Assembly (NCBI GenBank): GCA_950097015.1
Contig: CATNEN010000008.1
Span: 2,914,001-2,978,000 of the forward strand
Source of the DNA: Macrostomum hystrix
Taxonomy: Eukaryota; Platyhelminthes; Macrostomidae
DNA: 64,000 bases
Direction of reading: 5' to 3'
Shown piece by piece: positions 24,305 to 35,900 of the stretch; position 1 is the stretch's first letter; each line of letters opens with the position of its first letter. The notes under the pieces are model-generated. The model was given only the letters and a program-made list of their open reading frames with translations, searched no databases and was not told the DNA's origin. A program made the translations under genes and the position numbers.

Positions 24305-24737
24305 CTACCCTGTAAAAAATTCGGCTGCTTCTTCGGCGGGTTTTTTTGTGCAAAATAGGAGTGTAATCTACCAAAATCCCCCTATCCCCCTAGAGTTAAA
24401 GAAACCACCCAGGAAGCAGCCGATGTAACCGTAAATTGTGCGGAAACCGCCGAAGAATCGCCCGAACCAGTGGCCCATGGGACAACCAGAGAATTACGAG
24501 CGATTTACGGGCGATTCCTCGGCGGTTTCTGAGCATGGAATCTTTCGAACTGGAGGATTCTTTGGGTGATTCCATTTCGCCACCAAGAAGCACCGAGAAA
24601 ATGCCCAGTTGGGTAGATTCTAAGCATGGAATCATCCGATTTGTATGTTTCCAGCGTTCAGCTGTTTCTTTTTCTGGAAACACCGCAGATTCCAACTGGA
24701 ATCACCCAAAGAAACATCCCTATTTTTTAGCGGGTAG
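24305..24737. mobile_element. 433-bp foldback/MITE-like element with nested inverted repeats
   Basis: Outer ends are ctaccctgtaaaaaat (24305-24320) and, on the other strand, ctacccgctaaaaaat (24722-24737), matching at 14 of 16. Inside are two more inverted repeats. One is a 22-nt pair at 24443-24464 and 24508-24529 with one mismatch (core gaaaccgccg / cggcggtttc). The other is an exact 17-nt pair, ttctttgggtgattcca, at 24558-24574 and 24697-24713. No protein is encoded. A clear target duplication is not visible (at most 2 bp, ga). Confidence 0.6.
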
Positions 24738-25687
24738 GACGTAGATGAACGGCAGATGGAGACTGAGAAACATGTGTTTACTGTTTATGCTCACAGTTGG
24801 GTTGGGGACCCCTGCCAAACGCGCAATGAAACTCAAACGAGTTTCGCATACTTAACCTAGGCTGTTTGTTCCTCTTTGTTTTTTTTATTAGTCAGCTTGT
24901 TTTGTTATCAGAAATGATTATTTGAAGAGTTTTCGAATGTTTCCTGCTGTCTTTGAACTTAAAATATACTCCTACGGTTGTGGATGTTCATTTTTCTGTC
25001 TTGGCAAATGCAGAAAAGATTTAAGAAGGCCCATTTAAAATCTATGTATAGACACTAGATGTCAAATCATTGTTTGTTTGTATAAAAGCTTTATCTCCCA
25101 AATGGCTTAACCGATTTTCTTCTTTTCTTCGCCGAAAGATGTCAAATGGGCCAGAATCGGTACACGTATTTTATTAAGCTAAACTTCATTGCTATTGATT
25201 GAATATTTGAAAAAACTGTTTTAGATAGGCTTTTCTAATGCATTTTTCAGCTTATAGGGAGGCCACACAGAGGGTGGCGTAACTGTAAGGGAGCTATTTT
25301 TATGCTAATTGGCGCTGCGGTGCATCAAGGGAGAGGTATTGAATAAAAAAATATGACCATAATGTCTAACGGCTTGCATATAAGTGTATAGTGAGAAAAC
25401 GTGTTGTCATAGCATTGTTTTGTTTTAAAACACTTGTCATACATACGAGCATATATTTATATTAATGGCTAAACACCAAAAACATTGTACAACCAGCGCT
25501 GGAAGATAATTGGATTAAAAAACTGGACAGGTAATAAGTAATTCGGACTCAGCAATCATCTACTACAAAGTAGCAGAAAGCGTTTATGATAGGGAATAAA
25601 GGTTGCCAATAAATATAACTGGCTCTCAAAACAATTGGACACGAATTAGATTTGCTGTAGGACAACATTCAACGTAGCTATCAAGAT
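24738..25687. other. AT-rich stretch, possible transposon remnant
   Basis: Around 25070-25270 there is text such as ataaaagctttatctcccaa and atggcttaaccgattttc, reminiscent of terminal parts of non-autonomous elements in invertebrates. No ends could be defined and no gene is visible. Confidence 0.3.
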
Positions 25688-25693
25688 TTTATT
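25688..25693 (-). terminator. poly(A) signal for OST4
   Basis: TTTATT on the plus strand reads AATAAA on the minus strand, 11 bases after the OST4 stop codon. Confidence 0.6.
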
Positions 25694-25704
25694 TTAAAAA
25701 ATCA

Positions 25705-25818
25705 TCACTCCTTACTCTTTCCATGGTTTACCACAATATAGTGATAGAGGATGACAAGTAGGAACAGGGACATGCTGAGAAAGTTGGCAAAAAGAGCCAG
25801 TTGAATGTCAGTGATCAT
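25705..25818 (-). CDS. OST4: oligosaccharyltransferase subunit OST4 (37 residues)
   Basis: The minus strand encodes a 37-residue protein: [20 protein letters not shown], then [17 protein letters not shown] and TGA. OST4 in animals has this length. It begins MITD.QLA.FAN, has one membrane helix ([17 protein letters not shown]) and a short polar cytosolic tail, and all of this is present. The protein is a subunit of the ER complex that transfers the oligosaccharide to Asn of nascent proteins, where it stabilises binding of the catalytic STT3 to the complex. A 3' splice site precedes the ATG: ttaattatttcag ends at 25848, or ctttcag at 25834. The 5' UTR therefore has an upstream exon, or a spliced leader. 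AATAAA follows closely. The gene is intact and short enough to be missed by length-filtered gene calls. Confidence 0.93.
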   Translation of the reverse strand: MITDIQLALFANFLSMSLFLLVILYHYIVVNHGKSKE

Positions 25819-26289
25819 GTTGGCAGGCAGGTGCTGAAAGCTTGTTGCTGAAATAATTAAAGTTTGATTTAGTGGTTACTTAGTGCAAGGGATGCTTGTG
25901 TGAACAATAATAGCTAAAACCACAAAATCAGACTAGTAAAACAGCTAGACAATTACATAGGGCCTACCTCAATAGCTAGATTTATAGCTCTAGAATCTAG
26001 CATGCTTTTGGTCATATACTGTTCAGTGGCAGATCAAGGATTTTTTAAATATAGAATAGTCAGTAATATGCACTGCTACACAGGTAATTATTCATATTAT
26101 GACATAGGTAAAAGTGTTTCTATGTAATGTCTTCTCACTGTCTCATATCCCTCCCTATGTGATCCCACCCTTGTGTTATTCCTCCTTTGCTCACATGTAC
26201 CTTATTAATATGACCCATTGTACTCTCTTGGATTCTATTTTCTGTCTCTGAGGCAAATAACTTTGACTCTTGCTTGTCTAAGAATTTTA

Positions 26290-27927
26290 CAGTGTTGGGC
26301 AACTTCCGTTCCTCCGTTCCTCCGTTACTACCGGAAGTTACGTTTTTTAGAAGCGTTACTACCGGAAGTTACTTTTTTTGTTAGGTAACGGACTTGGTAA
26401 CGGAATGGACTTTTTGTGAGTCCGTTACTTCTATTACAAGTGGCTTGTTTACCCCAATTACCCGTTTGTATAAATTTCCTATTTGTCATTGTTTATAGGT
26501 TTTTTTACTATCTCTTTAGTCATTTATTAGTATTTTTGTGACTTTTTACATTTTAATTGTATATTTTGTTTATCTGTTGACTGAATTCAATTTTTTTTCG
26601 TTTCTCGTTCGATTGTTCCTTTGAATCCTTTTCTCGACTCTGACCTTTGTAACTCACTCTGGTTACCTTACCTCGAATCTGCGAATTAACCCAAATTTTA
26701 AGAATTTGCACACTGATGGCATCGTCATCGACGTCCCCAACGCCAAACCCCTGGGGACATTTGGTTCCCTTTTTTGAGCTACAGCAGGAAAAGAGCAGCA
26801 GCAGCGCTACCCAGTCTAATGGAGTGCTTGCTGGCGTCAGGCTTCCACCCCCGATTCCGTCTGACGTGGCTGAAGTGCTTCGACGCGACGAAGTGTCAGA
26901 GAGTACAGCAGGCCATGGTGAATGCTGTGAGGAGCGAACTGGAACTAGCGATGGCAAGTCAGGTCGAAGTGGTGGGAGATGGAGCCGACGGCAGCAGCCT
27001 CTCCAGCGGGAATGGCGATGGCAGTGACGACCTTCTAAGCCACGTCAGTCAGCCGCAAAAGCCCCACAGCCACAAGGAGGAGAACTCCAGGATGAAGGCA
27101 AAGATTATAATCCGCGATTGGCTCGACGGCGTCTGGAAGCCAGAAGTTGGGGTCTCCGACCTGGCTTTCAAAAATACGCCAGTGATTAAAGACCTCTTCG
27201 TCCGCTACAACACAGCTGTGCCGTCCAGCGCTGCCGTTGAGCGTGCTTTCTCAATGGCAAAAGATGTGCTGCGAGCGAAGCGTGCACCCCTCGCAGACAG
27301 GACTCTCACGCGTCTGCTGCTGCTGCGGGGAAACAGTCATCTAACATCTTAATCAGTTAATCTATTTAATATTTTATAGACTTGGTACTTACTTGGACTG
27401 TTTTTTGCCAGTTGGACTCTTTGCCAGTTGGAAGTTTTTTGCCTGCTTTTTTGTGTTTTTGCTATTAGCTTAAACTTCATAAGTCAAAGACTCAAAGTGG
27501 ATTTCAAATGCCTCGCAGCTAAAATGGCAATCCTGCATTCTCATTCGTTAAATTATTTTCAGGAAAGACACTTGTTAAAAGTTAAAACTTAAGTCAAAAG
27601 TTCTCGTTACTTTCCTGGAAATTAATTTATTCAAACAACAAATATGCAAGATTGCTACTGATATAATTTTGTTACTGGTTAAAAATGTATAGTGAGTTAG
27701 TGATTATAAGGGGTTATAACGCATTTTATTTAGAATATAAAGATATGTCCATATATAGTACAACTGAAATAACGTACAAATAAAAAAGTAACGGACTTAC
27801 AGTAACGGAGTACCGGAAGTTACTTTTTGTTAAAGCGTTACAGTAACTTTTACCGGAAGTTACTTTCTTTGGTAACGGAAGTTACTGTAATGGAAGTTAC
27901 TTTTTTTGAGTAACTTGCCCAACACTG
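26290..27927 (+). mobile_element. hAT transposon, internally deleted, with perfect 8-bp target duplication
   Basis: The left end is CAGTGTTGGGCAACTTCC. The right end, read inward, is CAGTGTTGGGCAAGTTACT. The flanks are gaatttta at 26282-26289 and again at 27928-27935, an exact 8-bp duplication. Both ends carry subterminal copies of taccggaagttac. The interior keeps only the start and the C-terminal part of a transposase. Confidence 0.95.
26716..27352 (+). pseudogene. hAT transposase remnant (C-terminal dimerisation region)
   Basis: An ATG at 26716 opens MASSSTSPTPNPWGHLVPFF, the likely transposase N-terminus. The coding text then changes frame. From about 26790 to the TAA at 27350 the other frame gives SGFHPRFRLTWLKCF and, near the end, the hAT C-terminal signature (VPSSAAVERAFSMAKDVLRA, then KRAPLADRTLTRLLLLRGN). 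The zinc finger and the catalytic RNase-H-like core between these parts are missing. The copy therefore cannot make active transposase and would depend on another copy to move. Confidence 0.85.
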
Positions 27928-27935
27928 GAATTTTA

Positions 27936-30890
27936 TAATATAATTCTATCAATAGTAAACTACCAGATTCTTTCTAGGCCTATAGCATGTAATAGGGAAA
28001 AGTGAATATAAAAATTTTCTACATAGCTATTCATAATAGCTTCTTAGTTGATAATCTACATGGTCAGTGACACTTACTTGCCAAATAGGTAAATCAGTAG
28101 CAAAATAAAGATAAAATACTTTGTGATAGTACAAAATTAGGCTTCCATAATCTTTCTTTATCAGTGCATTAATCAAATAGTTTCTTTTATTTTATTTACT
28201 ATTTATAGATTTTCTTTTCTTCATCTATTTCAATTTAACATTTGTTTAAATTGTAAGTTTTCATACATAAATGGTTTCAAAATATAATTAGGCCCTAGTG
28301 TTCTTGCATTCCCCAAGTCATGCTCCCATTTGCCATTCTCTCTTTTGTCCCATTGCCATTGCTTCCATAGCATTTTCTTGTGTCAGACTGTCAGTGCATG
28401 CTCCTTGCTGCTCTTAGATGTGCCTTACCAATAACGCTTAACCAATAACAATAACTCAAGTTATTTACAAAAATGTAAGTGCTACCTCTACACTGTTTCT
28501 GCCTGACTCTACTTGGCTGTTATTTGTGTCAGCTAATGGGCCATCTAAAATGTCTCAAAATGATAGTTTGAAAATTAAGCATTGAAACAATTAATAGAGG
28601 AGAAACACAAAACACAAATAATTAACAAATAAAGCAATACATGTTTTATAACATTTCTTAGATTCAACTATTAAATATTTGTGAATGCCTAGGCCAACTT
28701 CATTTAAATAAAAAATCCAAATGTTGTACAAATAGTGACATAACTATTATAATTTATTGACTAATGTAATGCTAATGTAATTCGCTACCTAGACTAACTA
28801 AATATGCCACCCAGAAATTATTACTAAATATATAAAATACATTCTCAAAGAATAATTTAAAGAAAGCCCTACAACAACTTTGGTGGCACTGTGAGAATAG
28901 AAAGTTAGAATATTAAATTACCCCTGTAACAAATGCGATAGCAACCTGTGTTCCACACACGAGATGCAATATTTATTACACTCCAATTTATTTAGTATTT
29001 AGTATTTATATTATCGCGTGATTCAGTATTCGCTTATTACACGAAAGATTGTATTTTATTACTACTATCGAACGCGCGCACCAATGGGGTGCTGATTTTT
29101 TATATAAAAAACAAAAAACGTTGTAAGCTAGATAGAAAGAAAAATAGACTCGCTTGGAAAAACTAGCTTTCATGCGTGCGCACTCATTAACTTTGTGAGC
29201 TCAGATTCGAGAGCTATCTAATGCAAATTTAAAATTTAGAATCATAAAATAAAAACAAATGCTAACGAACCATGCACATGCTAGCCACGTGTAGTCTTTT
29301 GTTTCCTTTTTAGCTAGCTAGGCAGTTTGAATAAACTTATGCTGTTATTGTATTCGCACAGATGACAAGATAGACTTCGCTTACCTATATTTACGCAATA
29401 AAGCACCACTACAACTTGTACAACTTGTACACCACTAGCACTGCATACACTGTGCAAGGACGACTCGAGTATCGTATATACGTACTTATGTATCACATAT
29501 CTTCTTACGTAGTCCTCGACAATGTGGATAATAGCGTACTTATCATTCAAGGTCAACATCATAAAACGCTCTTTATGTGTTGAGCCACAATCTGATCGAC
29601 GGTTGTTTCAAGGTTTATTTCTGCCACCCTACTTTTGATACAACCGTGTAAGCATAATATACGAAAGCTTGATTTCGACATAAAGTAGTAAAAAGATATA
29701 AAAGAATAAATAACAAATTCAAAAGAAATTAACTTAGTCCATACAATCGCATCTGCAGTCATTAATCATTCAGATGGTTAATTTTTGTAGCAAAATGTTT
29801 ATTGTCACTTACATTCGCTATTTTGCTTACCTTCAGAATTATTTCGCAACGCATTTCGCCACTAATTGCTAGTTCTGTGTATTTTGTGCACTAGTTCGCA
29901 TGTATTTTACAGCATATGGAAATATTTGCGGTACCTCGACTGTTGCATGCATTATCCTTCGCTTCCTACAATTACTACTCTGAACGGTCATGAGAGCAAG
30001 TTACTATCAGCAACAACTTAAGTAGATGTATATGTAGATAAGGAGATAAATAGATAGATAATAAATAGATAAGTAGATATATATGTTACTTAAGTAGTCC
30101 TTGGTTACTATTGTTTCACAGAAAAAAATTATTTGTTACACAGACACTCGATCGTATCACGGCAACGTAAAACTTAAACGAGCCTTTCAGATCGAGGACC
30201 GGTAATTTATGCACATTTATGAATTTTCGAGCGTCAAATGTCATTTATCGAATTGTTTACCATACTGATATTGGAACAATACAATACAATTGATGGCTTA
30301 TACGCTCTTATTATGGTGATTTTTAACTCGGAATTTAAAGCCATGCCTACGTCTGAAAGAAATACTGGAGAGCTGAGCCAGAGGTAGTTACTACTGTTAT
30401 GAAAGTAGTCTAAAATTTCACTCCATCAGTCAGCTAGATAGCAGCTCTCTTCTGTATGGGCTCTCAATCTCATTGCTGGGGCGTGCTCCTAAACCACAAT
30501 GAACTACAATTTGCAGCTCTTGGCTGGCACAGCCTGATGAGACCGTGCTTAAGTACCTTAGCACGCATGGGCCCTAGCTATGATCTCGGTTTCGGTGGTC
30601 AATGCAGCAGCATCCATGGAGACCAAGCATCAGGAGAGGTAAACCATCCCAAAACTACCTTTCGAGACCGTCAGGAACAGTCCAGTCTGTCAGTCAGCGA
30701 GAGAAAAACGGTGTTCAGTCAGCAAAAGCACACAAATAAAATAGACCTGCAATAGTAGGTTCCATCAGCAGTATGACAAGAAATAAAAGGGGGCGACGGT
30801 TAGCTTTCACACAAGTAGCAAGCTAGTCATTTTACAAATTTTAGACATTTTCTACAAGTCAGCAAATCTTCGAAGGCACTACTGTACACA
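27936..30890. other. 3 kb AT-rich region without a supported gene
   Basis: Long AT-rich stretches and a short gata/agat tract near 30020-30080. I find no protein-like frame. Upstream non-coding exons of OST4 (minus strand) could lie here but cannot be seen. Confidence 0.4.
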
Positions 30891-30892
30891 GA

Positions 30893-31051
30893 AGATTTCC
30901 GTCAACAGTAGAAAATTCCTTCAACAGTAGAAAATTCCTTCAACAGTAGAAAATTCCGTCAACAGTAGAAAATTCAGTCAACAGTAGAAAATTCAGTCAA
31001 CAGTAGAAAATTCCGTCAACAGTAGAAAATTCCGTCAACAGTAGAAAATTC
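30893..31051. repeat. 19-bp minisatellite, about 8 copies
   Basis: The unit is cagtagaaaattccgtcaa. The variable bases are in ccg/cct/cag. Confidence 0.95.
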
Positions 31052-31308
31052 ATTATCTGCTTGCACAGAGCTAAATATCTGGACAGCCTGCAACATGATG
31101 TCGACTCAACAGTGCCTGCTGGACATACGAGCTATATCCCACCAATGCGAGACAGAGAAATCACGAAGCGGCATAAACTAAAATATATGAGTTATATTTT
31201 CTGGCACAATGCACCAGTGCGAGCACTCAATACATACAGCTTATCTGGGTACATCAGCTGTGCCCCAGTTTGGGAATGTAGAGCGAATTTCTAATTACGG
31301 CTCGTACA

Positions 31309-32344
31309 ATGTCTGGCGAGGATAACAGATATCCGAATCCAAATGTACTGGGACAATTGACTCCTGGTACGTGTATCTTGAGTCGGACCAGGTGGCTTTG
31401 CCTCGCGCCCTGGAGTACTTTAGTCCTACTGCTTCCGAGCGAACTGTGGCTGTGAAAAAATTAAATTTTTACTTGAGGATGTGAAATTTGTAATTAAAAA
31501 TTAAAGCCACGAGTACTAGGACTTGGAATATTGAGTTTTTGGGTTACGAAATGTTGGGCATTAGACTTTTGTGGGAAGTGAAATGCTCATGTTTATATAA
31601 CTATAATTTCTTCACAATCCAATAAGCCTCCAATTAAAGGCGAGAAGCAGTTTCTTGCCAGTCAATGCGATCCAGTGATTACATTTGCTCTCTCATTTCC
31701 TAATGCATCTATTGGCCCGAAGTGAAGAGGCTGATGAAAAGTGCACGCACACCCGATCGAGAGCAGTAGACGCCGATTCCGGCTAGCTGGACTGCGTATA
31801 TATGGCTCTCTGGGAAGCCCGAAAGCTGACACTTTAGCTCAGACTGTCGAGACGGTTCCTCCAGCCAACATAGCAGCTGCCGCTCTGACAAAAGCGGATG
31901 AAGGTCAGTATTTTTTTATTTTAGCTCCAGCACTGTAAGAGGCAGGGCTGCGTCGTGTCAACAGGGCAGCGAGTATCAAAGAGAATATCAAATGCTGAGT
32001 CGACAATCAGCCATTCTTTCATCGCCTGAGCATATAAATTATCTTAATTATGGCAGCGTTGCAAAGTTTTGCTCGCAGACAGGCAGGCAAAGCAGGTGAC
32101 AGCTAAAAGACGAAGCTTGTTAGACCGTGCGTGCTCTCTTTCCCGTTAGTCTTTTGCCGTTACTAGCGTCCTCTTTACTCTTGTTCTATCTTCATCAACC
32201 ATCTAATCGTGTACTGTACCTCTTAACTCCCCATGCTCTGCAGACTTCACATTGCCTCGCTGCCTCAACCCCATTTCTTGCAGTGCTTCTTCAGTGAAAG
32301 TGCACTGTCGCGTTAAAGACTTCTTGCAGCAGAAGTCTGATTGA
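31309..32344 (+). CDS. possible three-exon gene for a 78-residue protein
   Basis: Exon 1 (31309-31366) encodes MSGEDNRYPNPNVLGQLTP and ends G|GTACGT (phase 1). Exon 2 (31826-31903) follows gaaag and encodes DTLAQTVETVPPANIAAAAL, then TKADE, ending G|GTCAGT (phase 1). Exon 3 (32244-32344) follows ctctgcag and encodes DFTLPRCLNPISCSAS and SVKVHCRVKDFLQQKSD before TGA. All three junctions keep the frame and give 78 residues without a signal peptide or membrane helix. I do not recognise the protein. The exon 2 acceptor has a poor pyrimidine tract. The gene lies 370 bases upstream of the receptor gene on the same strand. Confidence 0.35.
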
Positions 32345-32712
32345 ACCTGAGTTCTGAGCCGGGTTAATTGATGCCTCCCGTGACTAATTAAGCATTGAAA
32401 ATGACTTATTGCCTAGCTGCAAGCAAGGCTACACTACACTACAGCTAACATCCGTGATCTCATACGAATTGCTCCAATCACCGACCTTGAAGACAATACT
32501 TTTCATCCAGCCAATGGGATTTCTGTAAGCAGAGCTTTTCTTCTGTGGGAAAACTGGAGCGCCCGACCACGGAGACTGCTTCGATTCCGTTTGTCCTCAA
32601 CGACAGCCAATAAAAGAGCATTTCTAGATGCAGCAAACAAAGCAGCTCTAAAATAAGGCCTGCGAGCTCCGACTTGTCTCGGTTGAGTCCTTCCCTACCT
32701 TGGTTTCTGAGC

Positions 32713-32904
32713 ATGGCCAACACTACCAACGAGTCCTGGGGCAACCTCACCATTGAATCCGTGGACTCAACTGGCAGGCAGCTGGGCAGCGGGACTGTCA
32801 GCCGGGTGTTCCTGGGGCTGCTGCTCAGCACCGTGAGCCTGGCCACCTGCCTGGGCAACGCCCTGGTGCTGCACGCCGTGCGTACTGAGAAGCGACTGCA
32901 GACG
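32713..32904 (+). CDS. amine receptor exon 1 (N-terminus, TM1)
   Basis: The first ATG in frame is at 32713. The frame is open upstream only to a TTG. TM1 is VFLGLLLSTVSLATCLGNAL. The exon ends ACG|GTGAGG in phase 0. Confidence 0.8.
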
Positions 32905-35900
32905 GTGAGGACTTTACTGCTCAACCCACTATAGTATTAAACCCCACTATCCCCATGTCACTCCCAAACTCAAACAGAAAACGCAAGGTTCAAGGCTGGC
33001 ACTCTAGTTTTTGGTCCCTTGTTGCATTGTTTAGTTTGTGGAGTGACAGTGAAAATACTAGAGTGCCAGTAGAGACAATGGAGTGCCAGTAGAGACAATG
33101 GAGTGAGAGTAGAGACAATGGAGTGGCAGTAGAGACAGTGGAGTGACAGTAGAGACAATGGAGTGACAGTAGAGACAATGGAGTGAGAGTAGAGACAATG
33201 GAGTGAGAGTAGAGACAATGGAGTGGCAGTAGAGACAGTGGAGTGACAGTAGAGACAATGGAGTGACAGTAGAGACAATGGAGTGAGAGTAGAGACAATG
33301 GAGTGAGAGTAGAGACAATGGAGTTACAGTAGAGACAGTGGAGTGCCATTAGAGTCAGTGGAGTGCCAGTGGAGACAGCGGAGTGCCAGTAGAGACAGTG
33401 GAGTGCCATTAGAGTCAGTGGAGTGCCAGTGGAGACAGTGGAGTGCCAGTAGAGACAGTGGAGTGCCAGTGGAGACAGTGGAGTGCCAGTAGAGACAGTG
33501 GAGTGCCAGTGGAGACCGTTTAAAATGCACTTTAGAAATCATGGTACTGGCCTCAACCGCTTACTGATTTGCCAGCTTAAATTCTCAAATAGGACCAATT
33601 CAGCCCTCATGTTCAGCGGACCAGATTTTCCCTCTAACAGTTATTTATCAAAAGGCAGTCATTTCTCCCAGCCATTTAGAAAGAGTTAATTTGCGGCCAA
33701 ATGTGTTACGCATGCTAGTACTAATCATATCATGCTCTTTCTAATCATATCTGCCACTAATAATAGATCGGTGGCAAGCTAGCAGAGAATAGGTTTTTTG
33801 GAAACCCTGAGCAGTGCTTGAGCATACGTGCGCTTCCAAACAATTACCAACAATTAGTCACCCACCGTCGGAGTAGGTCGATAGGCCCCGGGTATGCAGT
33901 GGATTAACAATGCCACTCGCTTGCGTCAAAGCTTCTCAGTAAACATGCAGTTGAAGCTTATTGCAATGCTAGCTATTGTTAAGTAAGACAAGAGACTAGC
34001 AGCAATTGCTGTGTAACGAAAAAATCCCACTCACTTTTATCCAAGTTGTTTACTTTTTTGACCATAGACAGTAGGTTGGCCGCAATAATTTTTGTAGTTT
34101 GATTTTCTAATTCTAAAAATAGCATAGAAAATTCGATGAATCTTTGGTCGACGGCTCCGGAGATGCAACTTCGATTAGAACACGTCGCCAGAAACAGTTT
34201 CAGAGGCTCAAATTTCCAACCAGTGGTCGATTGGAACAGACTAAACCAGAAGGAATTGGGATAGGGGGGGAGAAAATCGCGGAACATTTCTTCGCGGAAA
34301 ATTAATAATAATTTACTTGACTGAAAGAAGTAGTGAACTCGAAGCTAAAACAGTGGATTTCACTTTATTCATATAGGCATACATTTAGTAAGACATTTTG
34401 CGATAATTTGCGAGTGAGAAATTTCTCTTTCGATTTACACCTGTCTGCCGCTTCAGTGTGTGACACATTATTGAATAGCTGCTCCACTCTGTCATCAGTG
34501 TCACTCTGCAGTTGAAACCAGGCGAAAATATGCAATTTCCTGCTAAGCTTCCTGAGTCCCGGCATCACCTGGCTTGTAGGCTCAGATAACAATGCTACTG
34601 GGTTCTGGGCACCAACCTACTCGTTTATGACATGGGAGTTAATGCCTAAGGCGAGATTGACATTGGTGAGCTTCAAGTTTTCCAAAAATTAAGAGAAATA
34701 AAATCATTCCAGGTGTGCAATATGTTCATCGTATCGCTGGCTGTTGCTGATCTGATTGTCGGCACCTTCGTCATGCCGATATCCGCCATCTACGTGCTGT
34801 CTGACAACTGGTGAGTGCCTGACTGGGAGATTCACTGTCAGACTGATTGCAGTCACTGTCAGACTGATTGCAGTCACTGTCAGACTGATTGCAGGCACTG
34901 TCAGACTGATGATTGCAGTCACTGTCAGACTGATTGCATTCACTGTCAGACTGATTGCATTCACTGTCAGACTGATTGCATTCACTGTCAGACTGATTGC
35001 AGGCACTGTCAGACTGATTGCATTCACTGTCAGACTGATTGCATTCACTGTCAGACTGATTGCATTCACTGTCAGACTGATTGCAGTCACTGTCAGACTG
35101 ATTGCAGTCACTGTCAGACTGATTGCATTCACTGTCAGACTGATTGCAGTCACTGTCAGACTGATTGCAGTCACTGTCAGACTGATTGCAGTCACTGTCA
35201 GACTGATTGCATTCACTGTCAGACTGATTGCATTCACTGTCAGACTGATTGCAGTCACTGTCAGACTGATTGCATTCACTGTCAGACTGATTGCATTCAC
35301 TGTCAGACTGATTGCATTCACTGTCAGACTGATTGCAGTCACTGTCAGACTGATTGCATTCACTGTCAGACTGATTGCAGTCACTGTCAGACTGATTGCA
35401 TTCACTGTCAGACTGATTGCATTCACTGTCAGACTGATTGCATTCACTGTCAGACTGATTGCATTCACTGTCAGACTGATTGCAGTCACTGTCAGACTGA
35501 TTGCAGTCACTGTCAGACTGATTGCATTCACTGTCAGACTGACGGCAGTCACTGTCAGACTGATGGCAGTCACTGTCAGACTGATTGCAGTCACTGTCAG
35601 ACTGATTGCAGTCACTGTCAGACTGATTGCAGTCACTGTCAGACTGATTGCAGTCACTGTCAGACTGATTCCAGTCACTGTCAGACTGATTGCATTCACT
35701 GTCAGACTGATTGCATTCACTGTCAGACTGATTGAATTCACTGTCAGACTGATTGCAGTCACTGTCAGACTGATTGCATTCACTGTCAGACTGATTGCAT
35801 TCACTGTCAGACTGATTGCAGTCACTGTCAGACTGATTGCAGTCACTGTCAGACTGATTGCATTCACTGTCAGACTGATTGAATTCACTGTCAGACTGAT

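Noticed and set aside
25070-25270. Helitron-like remnant
   Set aside because: A few phrases resemble transposon termini, but no TC start, CTRR end or hairpin could be set.
32970-33542. Minus-strand frames of HCLYWHSTVSTG type
   Set aside because: They arise from the 20-bp intronic array and have no independent start or family.
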